Source: Pedobacter foliorum (GTDB lineage Bacteria; Bacteroidota; Bacteroidia; Sphingobacteriales; Sphingobacteriaceae). Taken from it: a stretch of DNA of 64,000 bases. Shown one piece after another: positions 1-6,813 of this stretch (position 1 is its first letter; every line of letters starts with the position of its first letter). Under the pieces are notes generated by a model, which saw only the letters and a list, made by a program, of their open reading frames with translations, was not told where the DNA came from and did no database searches. The DNA lies in assembly GCF_013266735.1 (NCBI RefSeq), contig NZ_JABSNU010000016.1, forward strand, positions 1 to 64,000, in the 5' to 3' direction. Position numbers and translations under genes: made by a program.

Positions 1-2
1 CT

Positions 3-62
3 GGTAATAATAAACTGATAAGGGTTTCTGCAGCTGCGCTCAAAATGAAAATTGTCGTTTGA
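3..62 (+). CDS. Possible 3' end of a gene cut by the window edge
   Basis: One frame is open from the window edge and would end in V-S-A-A-A-L-K-M-K-I-V-V before a TGA at 60-62. The alternating hydrophobic pattern looks like the tail of a real protein, but 19 codons cannot prove coding and I do not recognise a family. It may equally be non-coding flank of the accessory region. Confidence 0.2.
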   Translation, partial: GNNKLIRVSAAALKMKIVV

Positions 63-97
63 TTTACAATCGCAAAAGAAAGAAATTATTTTCTTCC

Positions 98-146
98 CCC
101 CAAGAATTCCGCTTGATCCATAATGGATCAAGCGGAATTCTTGGGG
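98..146. repeat. Perfect 24-bp-arm palindrome downstream of the toxin gene
   Basis: The arms 98-120 and 124-146 are perfect inverted copies. The central TAA adds one more T-A pair, leaving a single-base centre. It lies 50 bp past the stop of the minus-strand PIN-domain gene and could stop its transcript, but neither side has a T tract, so it is not a standard intrinsic terminator. The inner 15 bases (126-140) recur exactly at 4286-4300, on the other side of the TA/TOTE pair. Confidence 0.85.
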
Positions 147-195
147 AAATGAAATCAGGGACAGTTTAATAGAAGATCCTTGGTTTAGATCGCGA

Positions 196-660
196 TCATT
201 CTCCAGCGCCTTTAATAATCTGTGTAGTTAACCAATCAGAAATCCGGAAATTAGTTTGTTGTATTTTGACAATGTATGGTTTAACTGCTGGAATGATACC
301 GTTAAGCTTTGCGTTAAGTATAACACCAACGGTTCCGGTGATGTTAAGTTCAAGCTTTTTAGCAAATCTCCTAGCTCCTGCATCATCTATAATGAGTAGG
401 TCAGCATGGATTTCTGATGCAAGCGCCATCGCACTGGCCTCACCTATGTCCACAGTTTCAGCATAATTATATAATAAATCACGATTCTGCACGGCTTTTA
501 CATCAACCCAATTAGGTAGTCTTTTACCAAATTCAGCAGCTATCTCAGGAGTTGTTATTACTTGTTTGTACAAGGATTGGAGCAAATGCATACCATCTAT
601 TTTGTCCAGCGTAATGAAACAGCTGGCATCGGTAATGACAATTTTATCCTGTATGAGCAT
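196..660 (-). CDS. PIN-like toxin, DUF3368 family
   Basis: Predicted toxin of a type II toxin-antitoxin pair; PIN-fold proteins of this kind are metal-dependent RNases. The reading frame opens at 696, but the ATG at 660 is preferred because the protein then begins M-L-I-Q-D-K-I-V-I-T-D-A-S, placing the first acidic PIN residue in the usual first strand, and overlaps the antitoxin by only 17 bp. Further acidic positions fit the fold: G-E-A-S-A-M-A-L-A (the conserved Glu helix) and L-L-I-I-D-D-A-G-A-R-R, followed by a TG-T-V-G-V-I segment typical of DUF3368. Length (154 aa) is normal. The overlap with the upstream antitoxin implies translational coupling. RNase activity is family inference. Confidence 0.85.
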   Translation of the reverse strand: MLIQDKIVITDASCFITLDKIDGMHLLQSLYKQVITTPEIAAEFGKRLPNWVDVKAVQNRDLLYNYAETVDIGEASAMALASEIHADLLIIDDAGARRFAKKLELNITGTVGVILNAKLNGIIPAVKPYIVKIQQTNFRISDWLTTQIIKGAGE

Positions 661-880
661 GCCTAAATGTTTCAAGATCTTCAGCTGCACTTTCATCCAG
701 GTAGTGCACGTCGTATTTGATTAGGATTTCAGCAAAATCCCATTTTTTCATTTGGCACATTTCAGCGGCTTGTCTTAAAGTAAGCTTACCTGCTTCATAT
801 AGCTTGGCTGCAATAAGGCGTGTTGTTTCATCATGCTCTCTCTCAAGGGCATCAGGAACTTGTATGGTCATTGTAGTCAT
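644..880 (-). CDS. UPF0175 family antitoxin
   Basis: This 78-aa protein starts M-T-T-M-T-I-Q-V-P-D-A-L, followed by a helix-turn-helix-like stretch (A-A-K-L-Y-E-A-G-K-L-T-L-R-Q-A-A-E-M) and the W-D-F-A-E-I-L segment characteristic of UPF0175. Members are found upstream of DUF3368/PIN genes as antitoxin and probable autorepressor. The last codons overlap the toxin gene. An ATG at 871 (fourth codon) is an alternative start. A good promoter lies directly upstream, so the transcript would have almost no leader. Confidence 0.85.
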   Translation of the reverse strand: MTTMTIQVPDALEREHDETTRLIAAKLYEAGKLTLRQAAEMCQMKKWDFAEILIKYDVHYLDESAAEDLETFRHAHTG

Positions 881-884
881 GATA

Positions 885-915
885 TAAAGATACGTATTAT
901 TAAAATTTAAAACAA
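885..915 (-). promoter_or_regulatory. Promoter of the UPF0175-PIN operon
   Basis: On the minus strand, TTG (913-915) is followed after exactly 20 bp by TATCTTTA (885-892), close to the Bacteroidota TTG/TAnnTTTG consensus. The box ends only 4 bp before the antitoxin ATG, predicting a nearly leaderless message. It shares a 124-bp divergent interval with the primase-helicase gene. Confidence 0.6.
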
Positions 916-941
916 AATGGGTGCTGATGATAGAATGGATT

Positions 942-976
942 TTGATATATTACAAAGGGTAATTATTCTATTTTTG
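942..976 (+). promoter_or_regulatory. Candidate promoter of the primase-helicase gene
   Basis: TATTTTTG at 969-976 matches TAnnTTTG and has a TTG at 942-944. The 24-bp spacer is longer than ideal. It lies 28 bp before the GTG at 1005, which supports that start. Confidence 0.4.
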
Positions 977-1004
977 TTTAATTTGCTATCTCAGAATTTC
1001 AACA

Positions 1005-3995
1005 GTGGACAATCTACTATTATACAGGTCTTTATTTAAAGGGCGCGAAGATGTTTATGCTATTCATTGGTCAAAAGGAACTAAAAGTGGTTACATGCCT
1101 GCTAAATTATATGATCCTTATATCAGCAAGGTTTATAAAAAAAGTACAAACCTCAATAGTTCAGAGACCGCAAATTATCTTCCTTTGACTGACGATCAGA
1201 TTCAAAGGCATCTTGAAGGTAGACAGCTAACAGGATTGTATCCACTTTTACAAGACAATACGTCTTGGTTGATAGCGGCAGATTTTGATAAAAATAGTTG
1301 GTTGGAAGATTGTAGAAGTTTCATTACTATATGTGCAAGCTACAATATCCCTGCTTACCTGGAACGTTCGCGCAGTGGTAAAGGTGGGCATGTTTGGATA
1401 TTTTTTAATCAACCATATCCGGCTTTTAAGAGCAGAATAATTGTACTTACTTTATTAGAGAGAGCAGGGATAGTCTCTACTTTTGACAAAAACTCTAGTT
1501 TTGACAGATTATTCCCCAATCAAGATAAACATTCAGGTAAAGGATTTGGAAATCTGATTGCCTTACCTTTGTATAAACCTACATTGGAACTTGGGAACAG
1601 TTGCTTCATTGAGTCAGAAACAGCTCTCCCTTATAGAAATCAATGGGATTTTTTATTCAGCATTCGCCGAATTTCTATTAATGACTTAGACCAAATATTT
1701 CTTTCGTTGACCAGTTCTAAAAGTTTAAACGTTATTGAACCAGGCAAGCTTGTAATTAAGTTGTCAAATACTATTGAAATCAATCGAAATGGAATAAGTA
1801 CTGCCTTGGCATCTTTTCTGAAGGATGAACTTAATTTTTTCAATGCAGACTTTATCATTAAAAAGAATAGCGGTAGGAGTACGTTTGGAACAAAGAGATA
1901 TTTTAAGTTTATTGAGGAAGTAAATGAATACGCTATCATTCCAAAAGGTTTTATTAGAAAGTTATTGGTTTATTGCATTAAAAATAATATTCAATATCAG
2001 CTGGATGATAATCGGAAATTACTTACTCCTTCGGTTTTTTCATTTCATGCTTCTTTAAGGGAATATCAGTTGCCTGCGGTAGAAGTTGCATCTAAAAAGG
2101 ACATAGGCATAATCGTTGCACCACCTGGTTCTGGAAAGACCGTAGTTGGCCTTAAAATCATTGCGGATAAACAGCAGCCTGCACTAATTGTCGTACATCG
2201 TAATCAATTGGCAGACCAATGGGCAGAAAGAATTGAAGCATTCCTGGGAATTCCAAAGCAGGATATTGGCAGGATAGGACAAGGTAAAACAAAAATAGGG
2301 AAACGGGTTACCATTGCAATGATACAAAGCTTGGGCAAAGAATTACAAAAGCCAGGATCAGACCAACTGGTTCGTGCCTTTGGAATTATTATTGTTGATG
2401 AGTGTCACCACATTGCTGCGGAAACATTTAAAAATGCGGTATCACTTTTCCATTCTTACTATTTATATGGTCTTACTGCTACACCTTTTCGAAAGAATAG
2501 TGATGATAGGCTGATTTCTGTGCATCTCGGAGAAGTAATTTCAGAGATGAAATCCAGCGAAAAGGGAGCATCCGAACAGCCTGAGATTATCATAAGGAAT
2601 ACAGCTTTGAATGTAGCGTACAACGCCAAAACAGATCGCTTTGAAACAATATCAAATATACTTATTCATGATTCTGAAAGAAATAAGCTGATTTTAAAGG
2701 ATGTAACTTTTCAATTGAGCACAGGAAAACGAGTTGTTATACTCACCGAGAGAAAAGAGCATATTGAAACTTTACAGCAATATTTAAAACAATCTTTTGA
2801 AACAGTTACATTAAGTGGCGACGATTCGGAATCCAGTCGTAATGCTAAATGGAAGATCTTGAAGACGGGTAATTACCAGGCACTTATTACAACTGGACAA
2901 TTTTTTGGAGAAGGATCCGACCTTCATAATGCCCAATGTTTATTTTTAGTCTACCCATTTTCTTTCGAAGGTAAACTGATTCAATATATTGGTCGTGTAC
3001 AGCGTTCTGAACTAACTCCGGTGATTTATGACTACAGGGATATTAAGATTGATTATTTAAATGCGATGTTTCTTAAAAGAAACGTTTACTACAAAAAACT
3101 GATACGGCATAGAACATTATTTGACGATGTTATCGAAGTTGATGAAAAGGTAGAACCAGTAGGTGATTTAACAAGTTCCTTTAAAGATCAAATCATTGAA
3201 CGGAATATTAAAGTTGCAATTGAATCACTTGACTTTTTATATGGCGGGGTTGTCTTTTGTGAATTTATAAAGGAGATAGAACAAGAGGTTTCATTTGGTA
3301 TTGAGAATCTCCATATGCGCCCGGAATTCGATGTATTGAAGTCGTACTTTAAGAAATTTTTGAATTCCAAAACGATTACGGTAGCGATCTGTATAGTTAT
3401 AGAGAAAGGTATTATAGTTGGAAAATCAGCAATATGCGAGGACATGAAAAAATTGAATCGTGAAGTTGTAGACAGCGTGCGTTTTCGTTTTGCTGAAAAG
3501 AATCTATTTAAAAAAGGAAATCTTTTAGGTAAGAATGTTGAAATGTTCCAGCTTAGCGCCGGTGATGCTAACCAGACATTATATGAGTCGGGAGAAGAAT
3601 TATTAAAGGATGTATTGATTAGAGGAAATTATCGGCACAAAATACAGCTAAGATATTTATCAGACTTACATCTTGGAAATGTATTGAAAATAAGATTTGT
3701 GTTAAGTCCGTTTGCTTTTGTTTTCCTTATAGCAGGAAAGGAGCAATATCATATTGTAATGGAGACACTGGATACGGATGAGGCTACTTATATATGGCAT
3801 ACCTCAAAAGAAGTTTCGGAGCTCAAAAATACGCTTCATAATGTTGATAAAGATCTTAATAAGATTCGAAATGACGGGAGGTTTGCATTTTTACAATCAA
3901 TACCGATAAATTTCAGCCGCGTTTTACACGATTATTCGGATAAACGAAATGGATTTGTGATCTGGAAAGATGATTTAGAGCAATATCTGACTTAA
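1005..3995 (+). CDS. TOTE-type archaeo-eukaryotic primase / SF2 helicase fusion
   Basis: This 996-aa protein joins a primase-polymerase domain to a DEAD/DEAH-type helicase. The N-terminal domain (about 5-250) has F-K-G-R-E-D-V-Y-A-I, the paired catalytic aspartates in A-A-D-F-D-K (D93, D95) and S-G-K-G-G-H-V-W-I-F-F (about 124-134), the pattern of primase domains assigned to TOTE conflict systems. The helicase has L-R-E-Y-Q, Walker A A-P-P-G-S-G-K-T (372-379), D-E-C-H (465-468), L-T-A-T-P-F and a motif VI-like Q-Y-I-G-R-V-Q-R. About 300 C-terminal residues are unassigned. The GTG start is chosen because it keeps the F-K-G-R-E-D motif; no ATG lies nearby upstream. It is divergent from the TA pair and stands alone. 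A role in phage or plasmid defence is inference; the molecular reaction is not known to me. Confidence 0.85.
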   Translation: MDNLLLYRSLFKGREDVYAIHWSKGTKSGYMPAKLYDPYISKVYKKSTNLNSSETANYLPLTDDQIQRHLEGRQLTGLYPLLQDNTSWLIAADFDKNSWLEDCRSFITICASYNIPAYLERSRSGKGGHVWIFFNQPYPAFKSRIIVLTLLERAGIVSTFDKNSSFDRLFPNQDKHSGKGFGNLIALPLYKPTLELGNSCFIESETALPYRNQWDFLFSIRRISINDLDQIFLSLTSSKSLNVIEPGKLVIKLSNTIEINRNGISTALASFLKDELNFFNADFIIKKNSGRSTFGTKRYFKFIEEVNEYAIIPKGFIRKLLVYCIKNNIQYQLDDNRKLLTPSVFSFHASLREYQLPAVEVASKKDIGIIVAPPGSGKTVVGLKIIADKQQPALIVVHRNQLADQWAERIEAFLGIPKQDIGRIGQGKTKIGKRVTIAMIQSLGKELQKPGSDQLVRAFGIIIVDECHHIAAETFKNAVSLFHSYYLYGLTATPFRKNSDDRLISVHLGEVISEMKSSEKGASEQPEIIIRNTALNVAYNAKTDRFETISNILIHDSERNKLILKDVTFQLSTGKRVVILTERKEHIETLQQYLKQSFETVTLSGDDSESSRNAKWKILKTGNYQALITTGQFFGEGSDLHNAQCLFLVYPFSFEGKLIQYIGRVQRSELTPVIYDYRDIKIDYLNAMFLKRNVYYKKLIRHRTLFDDVIEVDEKVEPVGDLTSSFKDQIIERNIKVAIESLDFLYGGVVFCEFIKEIEQEVSFGIENLHMRPEFDVLKSYFKKFLNSKTITVAICIVIEKGIIVGKSAICEDMKKLNREVVDSVRFRFAEKNLFKKGNLLGKNVEMFQLSAGDANQTLYESGEELLKDVLIRGNYRHKIQLRYLSDLHLGNVLKIRFVLSPFAFVFLIAGKEQYHIVMETLDTDEATYIWHTSKEVSELKNTLHNVDKDLNKIRNDGRFAFLQSIPINFSRVLHDYSDKRNGFVIWKDDLEQYLT

Positions 3996-4004
3996 TTAAA
4001 ATAT

Positions 4005-4048
4005 TTCATCACTACTAGGGATGTTACAACATCCCTAGTAGTGATGAA
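4005..4048. terminator. Long stem-loop after the primase-helicase gene
   Basis: A perfect 21-bp stem (4005-4025 with 4028-4048) with a 2-base loop begins 9 bp after the stop codon. It probably ends or protects the 3' end of the message, although no T run follows, so rho-independent termination is uncertain. Confidence 0.6.
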
Positions 4049-4088
4049 TTTCAGACGATATAAAATCATTTTCGTGGACTAAAATAGT

Positions 4089-4193
4089 TTAACTTTTTAG
4101 TAGCCTTCCAAGCTCATCCATTTCATCCATTTTTCTTTTTAAATCGGCCAAACGCTTCAAATCAGCAATAAAACGGGTTGAAATTTGTATCAT
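4089..4193 (-). CDS. Micro-ORF A (34 aa), unknown
   Basis: ATG-started, beginning M-I-Q-I-S-T-R-F-I-A-D-L and then a charged helix rich in K, R, D and M. I do not recognise it. It aligns from its leader through its first dozen residues with micro-ORF B at 5039-5161 (pattern M-x-x-x-S-x-x-F-x-x-x-L), which argues that both copies are expressed genes or relics of one mobile module. The 362-bp interval 3996-4357 otherwise holds only the stem-loop, the leader repeat and the 15-base repeat. Confidence 0.35.
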   Translation of the reverse strand: MIQISTRFIADLKRLADLKRKMDEMDELGRLLKS

Positions 4194-4196
4194 AAA

Positions 4197-4250
4197 TGAC
4201 CCCAAGTTTTGAAAGCAGTTCTGAAAAGAGCTGCTTTTTTTTTGTTTCAA
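4197..4250 (-). repeat. Leader repeat, copy A
   Basis: About 48 bp just upstream of micro-ORF A match 5164-5215 with few changes. The core folds as AAAGCAG/CTGCTTT. Read on the plus strand the same hairpin is followed by a run of nine or more T and would be a normal terminator for the primase-helicase gene; read on the minus strand it is a leader hairpin. I cannot decide between the two. Confidence 0.55.
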
Positions 4251-4285
4251 TAGAAATCACGGACATGCCGCGGACACAAAAAGGC

Positions 4286-4300
4286 GATCAAGCGGAATTC
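4286..4300. repeat. 15-base copy of the 98-146 palindrome core
   Basis: GATCAAGCGGAATTC here is identical to 126-140. Only one half of the palindrome is present. The two copies bracket the TA/primase-helicase segment, as expected for a module boundary, though two copies of a short sequence may also be scattered repeats. Confidence 0.5.
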
Positions 4301-4357
4301 ATTTTTATTAGAGTTTTAATGATATAACCAGAGAGACACTTGCGCAAGAGGGGTTTA

Positions 4358-5014
4358 CTATTTGGTACTCCAATATATATCAATTTTTTCATCACAGTAA
4401 AACCCTTCAAAGCGATGGTTGAATAAGATATTTTCAACTGTATTTTTGTTCGAGCACAACAAGGTAAAGTGGCTATCCCAATGTGTAGCATATAGAATTT
4501 CGTTGTGAGTAGTATACCAATTCTTTTGTGGACCCCATGTTAAGAGTGTGTCGTCTTTGCCGTCTACCACATCTTGAATATAACTAAGTTTACGTTCAAA
4601 GCCCCATTCATCCCCTATGTACATGTATTGGTGTCCTTGACCCTGTAAACTTCTGAGCATCTCTTTATCAAGTGTATCTTGGAAATTACCTTCCGAAGGA
4701 ATCCACAGATTGTGTAGTTCAGAGGCCTGTCTTAAGATATCAGCATCTTTTTTGTTTTCATATTCGATACGTAGCCCACCTACATTAGTCCTTAACGCTA
4801 CATCCAATTGATTAATATTTTCAAATCCGGCAAGGGATTGAAAGTCTTTCCATGTCGTCACCTGAATAATTTTATTATCCTTATCTAATTTGTAAAAAGG
4901 ATGTAGCATAATGTAAACAGAATCAAAACACCCCCTATAAAACTCAAGGATAGATACATCTGCATAAGCGCAAATACAATTGTGAGGTGCTTCAAAAGGT
5001 GGTTTATCTGTCAT
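4358..5014 (-). CDS. DUF2711-like protein
   Basis: A 218-aa soluble protein with no signal or membrane segment. The stretch S-V-Y-I-M-L-H-P-F-Y-K-L near residue 33 and the C-terminal T-H-W-D-S-H-F-T-L-L-C / G-F-Y-C-D-E region resemble what I recall of DUF2711, a family without known function. Start ATG at 5014. It sits between two related micro-ORFs in an accessory region, the sort of place where immunity or defence-accessory genes occur, but nothing in its sequence shows an active site. Family assignment is from memory and is moderate. Confidence 0.5.
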   Translation of the reverse strand: MTDKPPFEAPHNCICAYADVSILEFYRGCFDSVYIMLHPFYKLDKDNKIIQVTTWKDFQSLAGFENINQLDVALRTNVGGLRIEYENKKDADILRQASELHNLWIPSEGNFQDTLDKEMLRSLQGQGHQYMYIGDEWGFERKLSYIQDVVDGKDDTLLTWGPQKNWYTTHNEILYATHWDSHFTLLCSNKNTVENILFNHRFEGFYCDEKIDIYWSTK

Positions 5015-5038
5015 AGTTTTTTATATCGGTTAAAATAA

Positions 5039-5161
5039 CTAAAATGTTCTTACTAGAATAGTGAAATATTTTTTCGTCATTTTAGATTTTATATAAGGAT
5101 TTTTCAAAAAACTGCCAATCTCCATCAATTCATTCACAAAATGGTTCGAATTACGCGCCAT
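5039..5161 (-). CDS. Micro-ORF B (40 aa), unknown
   Basis: The frame is open further upstream, but homology with micro-ORF A puts the start at the ATG ending at 5161: M-A-R-N-S-N-H-F-V-N-E-L-M-E-I. It is preceded by the same leader repeat as A. It ends K-Y-F-T-I-L-V-R-T-F. Function unknown. It lies 24 bp upstream of the DUF2711-like gene on the same strand and may be co-transcribed with it as a leader peptide; that is inference. Confidence 0.35.
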   Translation of the reverse strand: MARNSNHFVNELMEIGSFLKNPYIKSKMTKKYFTILVRTF

Positions 5162-5163
5162 CA

Positions 5164-5215
5164 CTAACCTCAAGTTTTGAAAACAACCCTGAAAAGAGCT
5201 GCTTTTTTTGTTTAG
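5164..5215 (-). repeat. Leader repeat, copy B
   Basis: Second copy of the sequence at 4197-4250. The right arm differs at several bases, yet pairing is kept through G-U pairs and one A-to-G change that restores a C-G pair, giving AAAGCAGC with GTTGTTTT. No plus-strand gene precedes it, so a terminator role is less natural here than in copy A. Confidence 0.5.
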
Positions 5216-5467
5216 AACGATTTCCCTGGGATCAAGCCCTTTTTGCGATCTCAAAGTTTCTTTATGGAATGGGAGAAAACCTTCTAGACAAAAGAAAAGC
5301 AAGTCGTCAGAATACGTCCCAACTACTCTTTCTATTGTTATTTTTTCATCTCAATATTCGTGATTTAATGCAGTTATTTTAAAAACCTGTTTATCGGTGT
5401 TTCCCCGAAAAGATGATAAGGGTTTGAGGGGGTAAGTTTGAATGGAAAAGGTATACTTTATTGAACA

Positions 5468-5508
5468 CTTGTCATGTATAAAAAATTAAACTATCTTTAC
5501 ATGACAAG
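5468..5508 (+). promoter_or_regulatory. fic promoter inside an 11-bp inverted repeat
   Basis: CTTGTCATGTA (5468-5478) and its exact inverse TACATGACAAG (5498-5508) are 19 bp apart. The left arm contains the TTG element (5469-5471), and the right arm overlaps the end of TATCTTTA (5492-5499); the spacer is 20 bp. A protein bound to both arms would cover the promoter, so this looks like an operator. It lies 23 bp before the fic ATG. The rest of 5216-5467 shows nothing I can name. Confidence 0.65.
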
Positions 5509-5531
5509 AGTCTCATCTATAAAAACTTTGT

Positions 5532-6629
5532 ATGAAGATATTGGCTAAATTGAAAAGTGAAGTACCTTTTAATGGATTGCCTACACTGCCTCCTGATCAA
5601 ATTAAAGTAGAGACAATTCCTGTTTTGAGGCAAGTCATCCAATCTTCAATAGCCCTTTCCGAATTAAAAGGGCTGGCTTATACACTCCCTAATCCTTCTA
5701 TACTTCTGAATGCTGTAATACTTAAAGAAGCTCGTATGAGTTCTGAAATTGAGAATGTAATTACAACTCATGATAGGCTCTATCAAGCGTTATCTGCAAG
5801 TAGCACACAAATAGATCATGCTACCAAGGAAGTTCTACGCTATAGAGAAGCTATGCTTGCCGGATTTAAAATGATCATGCAAAAGGGATTTTTGAATACA
5901 AACGGAGTATTGGCTATACAGGAAATACTAGAAGAGAATAAAGCAGGACTTAGAAGATTACCTGGAACCTCATTAAAAAATGCTGTTACTGGTGAAGTCA
6001 TTTACACTCCACCGGATGATTACGACACAATCCTTGCATTAATGAAAAACTTAGAGGAGTATATAAACGAAACTGATGTACTTTCTCCATTGATTAAACT
6101 GGCAGTTCAACATTACCAGTTTGAAAGCATACACCCATTTTATGATGGTAACGGCAGGACCGGAAGAATTATTAATGTTCTTTATTTGTGCTTGCATGGG
6201 CTTTTAGATAGTCCTGTACTTTATTTAAGCGACTATATAATAAGACATAAACCTGATTATTATAGATTACTTGGAGAAATTAAGACAAAGGACAATTGGG
6301 AGGATTGGATATTATTTATCCTAAAAGCTGTAGAGGAAACTTCTAAACAAACCACTGACCAGATTAAATCAATCAATCAGCTCTTTTTGAAATTACAGAA
6401 TAAAATAAAAGAAGAGGCATCGAAGCTATATAATAAGGAATTATTAGAGTTGTTATTTGAGCAACCATACTGTAAAATAGAATTTGTTATTGATAGACTT
6501 AAGGTTTCAAGGATAACAGCTTCCAAATACCTTAACGGATTAGAAAAGATCGGAATATTACAGTCTAAAAAAGTCTGGAAGGAAACCATATATATCAATA
6601 TCGAGCTATTTGAACTTTTGAAAAAATAA
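5532..6629 (+). CDS. Fic family protein, class II autoinhibited, with winged helix
   Basis: Fic enzymes usually transfer AMP from ATP to a hydroxyl of a target protein. The complete active-site motif H-P-F-Y-D-G-N-G-R-T-G-R is at 201-212. An N-terminal inhibitory helix is visible at S70-x-x-x-E74-N75, the S/T-x-x-x-E-G/N motif that blocks ATP binding in class II proteins. The N-terminus (P-F-N-G-L-P-x-L-P-P) is a usual Fic-N domain, and the C-terminal 80 residues look like a winged helix (V-S-R-I-T-A-S-K-Y-L-N-G-L), so it may bind DNA and regulate itself through the upstream inverted repeat. Length (365 aa) is normal and the gene intact. Single gene; the target is unknown. It belongs to the accessory region. 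Confidence 0.9.
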   Translation: MKILAKLKSEVPFNGLPTLPPDQIKVETIPVLRQVIQSSIALSELKGLAYTLPNPSILLNAVILKEARMSSEIENVITTHDRLYQALSASSTQIDHATKEVLRYREAMLAGFKMIMQKGFLNTNGVLAIQEILEENKAGLRRLPGTSLKNAVTGEVIYTPPDDYDTILALMKNLEEYINETDVLSPLIKLAVQHYQFESIHPFYDGNGRTGRIINVLYLCLHGLLDSPVLYLSDYIIRHKPDYYRLLGEIKTKDNWEDWILFILKAVEETSKQTTDQIKSINQLFLKLQNKIKEEASKLYNKELLELLFEQPYCKIEFVIDRLKVSRITASKYLNGLEKIGILQSKKVWKETIYINIELFELLKK

Positions 6630-6660
6630 ACTACTAGAGATTTTGAACTTCTCTAGTGGT
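6630..6660. terminator. Stem-loop after fic
   Basis: An 11-bp stem (6630-6640 with 6650-6660, one G-U pair) begins immediately after the stop codon. There is no T run. Its right arm touches the efflux-gene relic, so it marks the end of the accessory region. Confidence 0.5.
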
Positions 6661-6808
6661 AAAATACACTACAGCTACCAATTACACAGATGTTTTAACC
6701 TCTGAGCAAAGTTTGTTAGCCGCTCAACTTAACAACATAAGTGATAAGCTACAACAATTGCAAGCTACAGTAGCGTTATATAGGAGCTTAGGCGGTGGCT
6801 GGAGGTAG
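6656..6808 (+). pseudogene. 3' relic of a TolC/OprM-like outer membrane efflux gene
   Basis: With no start, the frame reads ...Y-T-D-V-L-T-S-E-Q-S-L-L-A-A-Q-L-N-N, then L-Q-Q-L-Q-A-T-V-A-L-Y-R-S-L-G-G-G-W-R and TAG at 6806-6808. This is the characteristic C-terminus of NodT/OprM-type efflux factors (V-x-x-Y-R-A-L-G-G-G-W). About 49 codons of a protein normally near 460 aa survive. No adaptor or RND pump lies next to it, so the rest was lost, most simply when the region to the left was inserted. Confidence 0.8.
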
Positions 6809-6813
6809 TTGAA

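Noticed and set aside
98..146. Rho-independent terminator
   Set aside because: The stem is perfect but no T run follows on either strand, so it is listed as a palindrome only.
4358..4491. Alternative frame across the end of the DUF2711-like gene (4288-4491, minus)
   Set aside because: Overlaps a longer, better frame and has no family features; a shadow frame.
5162..5302. Upstream extension of micro-ORF B to 5302
   Set aside because: The extra residues run through the leader repeat, which is non-coding in copy A; homology begins at the ATG ending at 5161.
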